Assembly: GCF_019112545.1 (NCBI RefSeq)
Contig: NW_025064895.1
Location: 860,049-924,048, forward strand
Direction: 5' to 3'
DNA from: Guyanagaster necrorhizus
Lineage: Eukaryota > Basidiomycota > Agaricomycetes > Agaricales > Physalacriaceae
DNA length: 64,000 bases
How positions within the stretch are numbered: the stretch's first letter is position 1; every line of letters begins with the position of its first letter. Shown piece by piece: positions 56,959-64,000 of the stretch. The position numbers were made by a program, and so were the translations under genes. Below the pieces are notes generated by a model. That model was not told the DNA's origin. It made no database searches and worked only from the letters and a program-made list of their open reading frames with translations.

Positions 56959-59710
56959 TTATTTTTTGCCGATGGGGGGAGCTTCTGCACTATTGATAGG
57001 CACCCGCCTAGGACCGCCAATGCTCTTACTAGCCATAGGTATCTTGGGAATTACCCTTCCCCGAGACGCGACTGTACTGGTTGCGAGCTTAACGGTTGGT
57101 TTCGTGCCAGGAGCTGGAGCCTTGATCGATGACGGAGGCGCCCTCCTAGCACGAACCCTTATTACCGCATTGTTTTCCTTCTCACCCATCCCAGGTTGAC
57201 CCTTTGTTCCAACACCTGGCCTGGCACCGTCAGCTTTACCTTTTCCCTTATCCTGAGCTGTCAATCTCTTCGGCTCAGGCTGTATGATTCTACCCTTCCT
57301 TGTCACTGATATGTTGACCTTCTGGTTGGCACGTCCTATATCAACTGTGCTCAAACGTGCTTGTTTATTTCCCAGCGGACTTTGGGGTCGTTCGGGCTCC
57401 GGAGGAGACTCTGACACTCCCAACTCTTGAGCCAAGGACATTACAGGTTCCTGCGGTGTTTGGAATAATGCCTGTTCGTCTTCTTCCGGCAAAGCCTCCA
57501 GCCCACCTGGTGATGAGGAATGTTCAAAGTTTCCATTGGGACTCGTGGGCGAACTACCGAGCTGTAAGATACGACTCAGTGGGCTCGGCCTCACCGGTGA
57601 ATACGCATGGATCATGTGTGAAGCAAAGGGCTTCGCCATTGGAAATGGTCGGCGGAAACCTGGTCGAGGTGTGCAAGGCACTGATGCAAATAATGGTTCA
57701 GTAACAGATGACGGAGGTGAGATGTCGGCTGCAGCAGGTGGCTCTTTGGTATCAAGAGGGGCGGAAGATGTCAAGGCCGGAGGTGCCCCAGGGAGTTGAG
57801 ATAAACACAGCGATGGTTGTGATGGGAGGACGGAATAGGGAGTAGGAGGAGGTAAGACAAAAGAATTGGGCAGTAATGATGGGGTGGACTCAAGAGGTTT
57901 CCCATCTGAGGTTGTCGATAGGATGATCACCTCTGTTTCAAAGGCAGGCTCCACGCTCCTTTTCGTCGGCGACGCAGATACAGAGGACCGACGCTTGACA
58001 CGCGTGGTCTTGCGGGTCGTTCCACTGTTCCCTTTAGCAGGTGACTTTTTGGGGGACTTGCGAGGAGACTTGTGTGACGAGGCTGACTCGGATGACTGTC
58101 CGCTGGGAACAGGGGTCGGGGGCAATTCTGCGAGCATCATCTCAACTTGCCAGGAACGTTTCTCATCGTTAAATTTCTTCCTTTCCATCTGCGGAAGCAC
58201 TTGTGAGAAATATGAAGAATTCAGATTGATGGCTTTACCTCTAAAGACACACGTTCTTTCCCCAAGTTGACTGTGGCCTCGGTAAACTTCTTACGCTCGT
58301 CCTCCAGCTGTTTCTTGATGTCATCCAAACGCTCTCTGTGCTTGTCTTGCTCAGGCACAGTCATGAAGTCGACACTGACGTCCGCAGGATCATGACCCTT
58401 TGCGAGGCGCTTATCGGCGGAAAATCGGTCAAACAATGCCTGCGCCTCTGTCGTAGTACGGGTCGAAACATTTTGCTGCACAAGCTCTACGCTATCTTCA
58501 GAGTGGAAAACGAGTAGAAACAAACGGCATACCAAGCTCGGCCTTTAGCGAATCGATGACAGTTTGAAGTCGCTCTCGCTCTTCGTCTGCTAGTGCAGGG
58601 CTATCGGCCGGGGCCAACACCGAGGTGGTGGGAACTGCAAGGACTCGAAGGGACTCGTGGAAGGATAAAAGGATAGAAGCCAGTTTGTCACCTGCAACCT
58701 CCGGCGGGACAAATGGGAATAATGTTGCCATCGTGAAAGGAGTTGGCTAATGGAAGTTTCCTTGTCAGCTAGAAAAAATGAAAAAGATTATCAACTTACA
58801 TCGAGTTCAGAGTCGTTACCTTTCATATCGTATATGAGGCGTTGCAGTCCATTTACAGAGTTTACAATAACGGTCTTCAGTCCCGAACATTCCGTTGCCA
58901 ACTGGGATCGCGCCTTTTCGGCCTCTTGAAGTGCAACTTCCAACACCCCGGGGCCTCTGCCAATGAGCTCGTCGTTGCCGCCATTCACGACACGCAAGTT
59001 AGAACATGTCAAGCCACCTGGAGCCACCATGACTTTGGCCTGCGCATCTGATATCTTGTTCCACTTTTCCGCCATTCTCTCAAACTCTTTTTCTTTCTTC
59101 TTGAGTTCTGCTTGGTGGGTTGCCCGAACGGCCTGAAGAGCAGTACGTGCTCGCTGGAGTTCGGCCATCGTCTGTCGATGAGATTGCTCCGTAGACTGGA
59201 GATTTTTGGTCGTCGCGCTATTAGTGGTCAGGGAACAGCACGGATATGTGATATGCAGCAAAACTCACTTGAGCCTGGACTTGTGCACATTCATTTCTCG
59301 TTCAAAATTGGCCGCCTTCTCCGCTGCATTGCTATGCATAGACTTGATCCGCTCATGGTCATACCTGAGGGTGCGTAGCTCCGTCGCCAACTCTTCAGCC
59401 CGTGACATATCTTTCTGCAGAACAAGTCCATTAATTTGTATCTCGCAGGAGACACTGAACTTACCATACGCTGCCCCAGCAGCTCCATCAAACATTTAAC
59501 AGCTCTGTCCAAGTTCGCATTCGAGATACCATCCAATGAGAGACCTTGTGGTGGCGCGAATCCGTGGGCCACTAGCTGAGCATTAATATACTGCAGAGTT
59601 GACGTCGGGACTAGCGACTCTGATGAAGCATTTGATAATGGGGATCCAAGATCCGAGAAATTTGGGCTGGCGACGTCCCAATGTACTAGTTTCTTGGCTG
59701 GCGTGGCCAT
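56959..59710 (-). CDS. Coiled-coil protein, ADIP (SSX2IP/Msd1-like)
   Basis: Starts MATPAKKLVHWDVASP. The conserved N-terminal block is TLQYINAQLVAHGFAPPQGL, LDRAVKCLMELLGQRMKDM, followed by long coiled coil (EELATELRTLRYDHERIKSM; ELQRARTALQAVRATHQAEL; KEFERMAEKWNKI). This LVxxGF..ELLxQRxxD pattern resembles the afadin/alpha-actinin-binding (ADIP) domain of SSX2IP and fission yeast Msd1, which anchor microtubule minus ends at spindle poles. The C-terminal 400 residues are disordered, basic and rich in Pro/Ser (KSPRKSPKKSPAK), with GGPRRVPI near the end. Family assignment is by pattern only. About six exons. Confidence 0.65.
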
Positions 59711-59752
59711 CGTGGTGGACGATGGTGAAGCAAATTCAAATTCGAATCAACG

Positions 59753-59758
59753 ACGCGT
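59753..59758. promoter_or_regulatory. MCB box upstream of the ADIP/Msd1-like gene
   Basis: ACGCGT within the palindrome CGACGCGTCG lies 43 bp before the ATG at 59710. The same CGACGCGTC core occurs in the divergent promoter at 2559. Cell-cycle regulation would suit a spindle-pole protein; this is inference. Confidence 0.35.
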
Positions 59759-59959
59759 CGCATCACGTGTTCATGTTTTGGCCAGACTCGACAAAATTAA
59801 ATACAAGATGGAAGTCCCCAGATGAAGTCCCCTCGCTTCGAAGTTTATAATGCAGGTGTAATATACAGATGATAACATAGTTATAGCACGGAAGTATCGA
59901 TGGTAACAAACACAAACGATGAATGAGGTAAGAATAATGTTAATAACCAAGCGAGTAAA

Positions 59960-62900
59960 TTATGCCTTTCTCTTGTAAAACAACACGTAGGCTTTCTGAC
60001 TCTGTGATGGTTGGTAAGATACCTGTGAATAGAGCGATAGAAAGACACACACCACTACGTCTCTGTCGTCGACAGTCTTGATACTACTATCGTCACAGTA
60101 CTTCCACCGACCGCTAGAACGAACCAAAGCAGTATCTGATAAAAAATTGAGAAGCATATTTGCCCAGAAGAAGAGGAAGACCTACAGTGACCACTACTTA
60201 AATTGCCGATATGGTTCGTCACACCGTATAAATCATACTTGTACGGTGGCATCTGTCTTCGAGGATCGTTCGGCGACATAACGACACCTCCATTGAGCAG
60301 AGCTTCATGGTTAGGCGGGACGGGCATCCGCGACGTCAAATCAAGATCTTTCAGCGGAAACTCAACAAACGTATCGATCTTGTCCGAGAATCGACCATTG
60401 GCTTCGAAGCGCTTCAGATGTATGAGCAAAATCGGCGGTGATCGTGCTAAAGATAGTTTTTTCGACGCTTTTCGCTTGGTTTTACATTTAGGACAATCCC
60501 TGCCACTCGGTGAATAAACACTATATGAATACAGGTGAAAAGCGTACCATGCATCATCTTTGTCCAAGATCTCTTCGTTGAAAAGAGCGTTGAGGCATTG
60601 TTGTAGTGTTACTCGCTTGCCGGAAGGAATGGGAAGTTGAAGGATAGAGAAAACATTATATGTTGTTGAAGTCTAAAAGGTATTTGTCAACATTTAAGAG
60701 AGTATGCAAGAGTCCAAAACATACTGTGGAACACGTCATGCACTGCAGTTGATTCCGGAATTGTCCCTGGAAATAATCAGCAATGACGCTGTTATTCCGC
60801 GACATCCATCGCGACCATTCTCTGTCACTGGCAATACATGCGGGGAGTTTCTCCATCTCAGCCTCCTGCTGTGGTGTAAGAGTAACCGCAGGCGGCTTCA
60901 AATTGACACGATTGAGGTCTTCGTGTATACCATCCAGTAGGAAACTAAGGAACTCCTGCGAGTCGTGTTGTTCAGTGCCAGCATATTGAGGCTGGAGTTG
61001 AGCGATCGTTTTCTGTATCATTGTAAAGAGGCGATCAGGATACGATGATAGGACATATCGGGTAGCACCCACCCGGAAGTCCATAGGTGTCAAGTATGGC
61101 AGATCCTGGCCCCACAGATCGTGCAACACCTTGGCAAACGCTCCGCTGAGTTTGCCATTCGTTCCCAACCTATTGTACTTATTTATGTCGTGTTTCCATC
61201 GACCATCTACCGTCAGATCAGCGTATTGACGACAAGTGCAACAATGAATAGAATTACCAGTAAAGAATCTAGCGAATGGTACCGTTGCACTCAAGCATTG
61301 TATAGGAGCATTCATGTAGCACGTATTTCCGAGGTTCTTCAACCCGGACATACCGATCTCGACATCCGACCAATAAGATAATGAATTAGTATGGGCAGGA
61401 AGGGAAGGCGATTGTACAGCAACACCGGTTTGAGAAGTCAAAGAAGCAGGAGGCGAAGGGAATGACTGCTGGCGACTTATGCGAGGCCGGTTATCTTGCC
61501 TGTCCAGAGCGCTCGATGCGGCGGCCGGGGGTGGCCGGATGAGCGGTCGTGCGGTCGTAAGCTCCGGATAGTCTATTGGTCCAAGTTGGGAATCATGCAG
61601 TCCAGCCAGTGCCTCTTGTGTTTGATCAATGTAATCGCTTCTCCTTCTCGAGAGGGATGAGTTGATAGAAGCCAGAGGGGGAGAAGCTATGTCTGGTACG
61701 AAGGGCTGCTGAGGAGCAGGAGAAACATGGCGAGTGAAATTAGGGTATGATATTGGTGACATTCCGTTAGTGATAGGTATTCCATTGACCCCTGAAATTG
61801 ATGGAGACATGGGAGGGGATACCAGCTGCAATGATGAGACCATTAGTACACCTTTATTGAAGACAAGAATCACGTACAGAGTCTGATGTCCGGGTAAAAG
61901 AAGACGAAGGAGCCCCTGGTCGGGATAGCGCTGGTCTTCTGACCAATTGTGAGGGACCATCTGAGGGTTGGGGACGACTGGGATAGGTGATTTCAGCAGG
62001 CGATCTAGTAATTCTGATGTTAGGGTCTTGTTTGAACAGAACATAGAACTCTTACCGAACGTGATTATATGTCTGGTCTAATGAATACGTTGGCCGGTGT
62101 TCACGTACAGTATTGTTGTTGGGGTTAGTGTCAGCTCGTGATCGCGCTGGAGTCCAAACTTGACGTTGCTCAATGAAATTTGGACCTGCAGACGACGAGG
62201 ACAGCACAGAGGGGATTGCACCATTCGCGAAAGGATTTTTTGCCGATGGTTGAGCCATCGGTGCATTGGCAAGTGTGAACGACTCTGTTGAAGGAAGCGG
62301 TACAGGCTTCACAACTTCACCATCCCCTTTAGTGACCTCTGCGTCGCCAAATTCTTTCTTCCAAGCCTCTAACCCCCCTACAAGAATGATCGGCGCATGC
62401 TTCAACATCCGAGTAAATTCCCGTTCATAGATTGTTTGCACCAAGACAGAAAGTGGCGAGTCTAACGGGCCGAAGCTTGTCGAGTTCCAGTCGTATAGTA
62501 CAACGTAATCGAATTTTTCACGATTGGCGAACAAACTAACTTCGGAGGGAGGACTTATGATCAGTGCTTCCATCAATGACGTCGCATTTATACTACAGTT
62601 GGTGGTCAAACAACTGAACAGCGCCTAACAAAGGAGCGTACCTTTTCCGTCGTAATATTGTTGGTTCTAAGCAAATGACGGCATCACGCTTAATGTGTTC
62701 TTTTTGAAAATCGGCTCTGTCTCGTACGTCGATAAGAAGCAATTTGGCGCCCGGCGGCAACCCCATTAGATCTTTAGGAAAGAGAGAATTGCTGACTGAT
62801 TTGCCATTGATGAGTGGAGCAGGGGATAAGCTACCGTTCAAAAGAGGAGAAGCGTAGGAAGGATGGCCATTCGGAACTGGGGAAGTGGAAGATGAGGAGA

Positions 62901-63996
62901 GGTTGGAAGGCTTCAGGGACGCTGTAGACTTCGATGGTGACCCCGGACGGCTCGTGAACGAGTTCACTATAGGAGTGATTGGTGTGCTTGACGGCCTTTC
63001 GATGGGATTTGTAAAGTTACGCAAGACATGTGGCAAAGGTGACGGGGACTTGAGTGGAGACGATGATTTGTGTGGAGAGCCGACGCTAAAGCCGGTAGAC
63101 ACCGGTGACAGGCCGTTGCGACTATCTTTCGAAGACCTGCTAGAACTGTTGCTGATACCAGTGGGAACCGAAGGCAGTTGGAACGCCGGACCTTCATCCA
63201 ATTCATCAATTGGTGGAAAAGTCTGGGTGAACTCGGAAATGTTATATTGCGACGAGAGCGGGGAAGACGACGGCGTCGAAGAGGGCGATGGGGGACCGAA
63301 CGATGAAGGAGACACCAAAGAGTGAGGTGAGGGTGGAGACACGGATGGCGCCGCGACGGACAGCGAAGTTGACGGAGCCGGTAGCGGCGGTGGCTGGGAA
63401 TGACGCACAGCGCGACTAGGAGACGGCGGTGACTGTACTGGAGATGTTTGCTGGAGTGACAAGCGTTTAGATGTTGTATTGACAGTTAAGCCATTGTCTC
63501 GCAGTGCTTGCAATCGGTCAGCAAGAGATCCTCCATATTTGTGTATCGGGCCATCGCCTGGGCTAGTAGACAATCAATGAAAAGAGCCACCACAGCAGCG
63601 GCCGGGTACGTACCTCGAAGCCTGTACCTCTGTCGCCTTCAGCTTCTCTTCTACTATCTTCGTTCGTGGTATGAGATCATTGAGTATCTAGCGATCCTGG
63701 TCAACGGAAGCAATGCTTAATAATTGAGCACGTACAGGTTTGAAGTCGTTGAATTCCTTGTGAACGACACCACCACCTCTCTCTGCCCGCATCTCAGCAG
63801 AGTCAGTTGCACCTTTGATAAGGCTAGCAGCTTTCACGTAGGCACTCAGCGCAGACTTGAGATCGCCGACGGCGTCGTATTCCTTCCCTTGGTCATACAG
63901 CCTACGGGCCGTTTTAATGAGGTTAATGGGAGCCGCTCCTCTCGTTTCCCTCTGAACAGACTCCAAGGCTTGGCTTTTGATCTCTGCGGTTGTCAT
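59960..63996 (-). CDS. Ubiquitin carboxyl-terminal hydrolase, Doa4/USP8 type
   Basis: The N-terminus (from an ATG at 63996, at the window edge) is a helical USP8-dimer/MIT-like domain: KTARRLYDQGKEYDAVGDL, KSALSAYVKAASLI. A Ser/Pro-rich linker follows, then a rhodanese-like domain (KLLLIDVRDRADFQKEHIK to HAPIILVGGLEAWKKEF). A second linker precedes the USP domain. Its Cys box is GLKNLGNTCYMNAPIQCLSA (catalytic Cys). Further blocks are GTEQHDSQEFLSFLLDGIHEDLN, SPPILLIHLKRFEANGRFSD and the His box YDLYGVTNHIGNLSSGHYTA (split by an intron after GHY), with YVLFYKRKA at the end. Such enzymes remove ubiquitin from endosomal cargo before multivesicular body sorting. All catalytic residues seen are intact. 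Tandem with the ADIP gene, 250 bp upstream of it. Confidence 0.9.
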
Positions 63997-64000
63997 ATTC

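Overview
The window is nuclear DNA of a filamentous basidiomycete, most likely a wood- or litter-degrading mushroom-type fungus (Agaricomycetes). The evidence is very dense short introns (mostly 45-70 nt, GT..AG) with several microexons, a decayed GH7 cellobiohydrolase, an N-out two-domain membrane protein typical of mushrooms, and fungal-type architectures (DEP-RhoGEF-PH-CNH, rhodanese-USP, WLM protease). I saw no tRNA, rRNA, CRISPR array or bacterial gene. All gene models are spliced by eye; boundaries given to the base were checked for frame continuity, the rest are outer limits.

Layout. (1) 1-7.0 kb: an intact RING/coiled-coil gene and a divergent coiled-coil gene, followed by decaying relatives: a degenerate copy of the coiled-coil gene and two broken RING genes. 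A diverged 75-bp repeat occurs before and inside this cluster. (2) 7.7-9.2 kb: a GH7 cellobiohydrolase pseudogene with several lesions, one of which removes the whole catalytic ExDxxE motif. (3) 9.2-15.3 kb: a gene desert with a dead non-LTR retrotransposon tail and a hairpin related to one inside the GH7 pseudogene. (4) 15.3-24.8 kb: a DH-BAR-type RhoGEF, a many-intron MFS carboxylate-type transporter, a Cys-rich protein built from a duplicated module, and the mitochondrial GatA amidotransferase. (5) 25-41 kb: MSH6, a membrane protein, a ZNF511-type zinc finger protein, a KHDC4-type RNA-binding protein, and a Rho1 GEF with two tandem DH domains. (6) 41-64 kb: a tRNA m3C methyltransferase carrying a MITE-like element in an intron, an amino-acid permease, a GPATCH1 homologue, MAK11, a ubiquitin-like/WLM protease, DNA polymerase delta subunit 4, a phenol-hydroxylase-type monooxygenase, an ADIP/Msd1-type coiled-coil protein and a Doa4/USP8-type deubiquitinase.

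From 15 kb onward the DNA is ordinary, tightly packed housekeeping sequence, often in divergent or convergent pairs (stop codons only 20 nt apart at 49.5 kb). Several genes act in DNA replication and repair (MSH6, POLD4, WLM protease) or RNA processing (KHDC4, GPATCH1, TRM140), but nothing suggests a dedicated cluster. The most interesting material is the first 9 kb (gene birth and death), the tandem-DH Rho1 GEF, and the duplicated Cys module at 21-22 kb.
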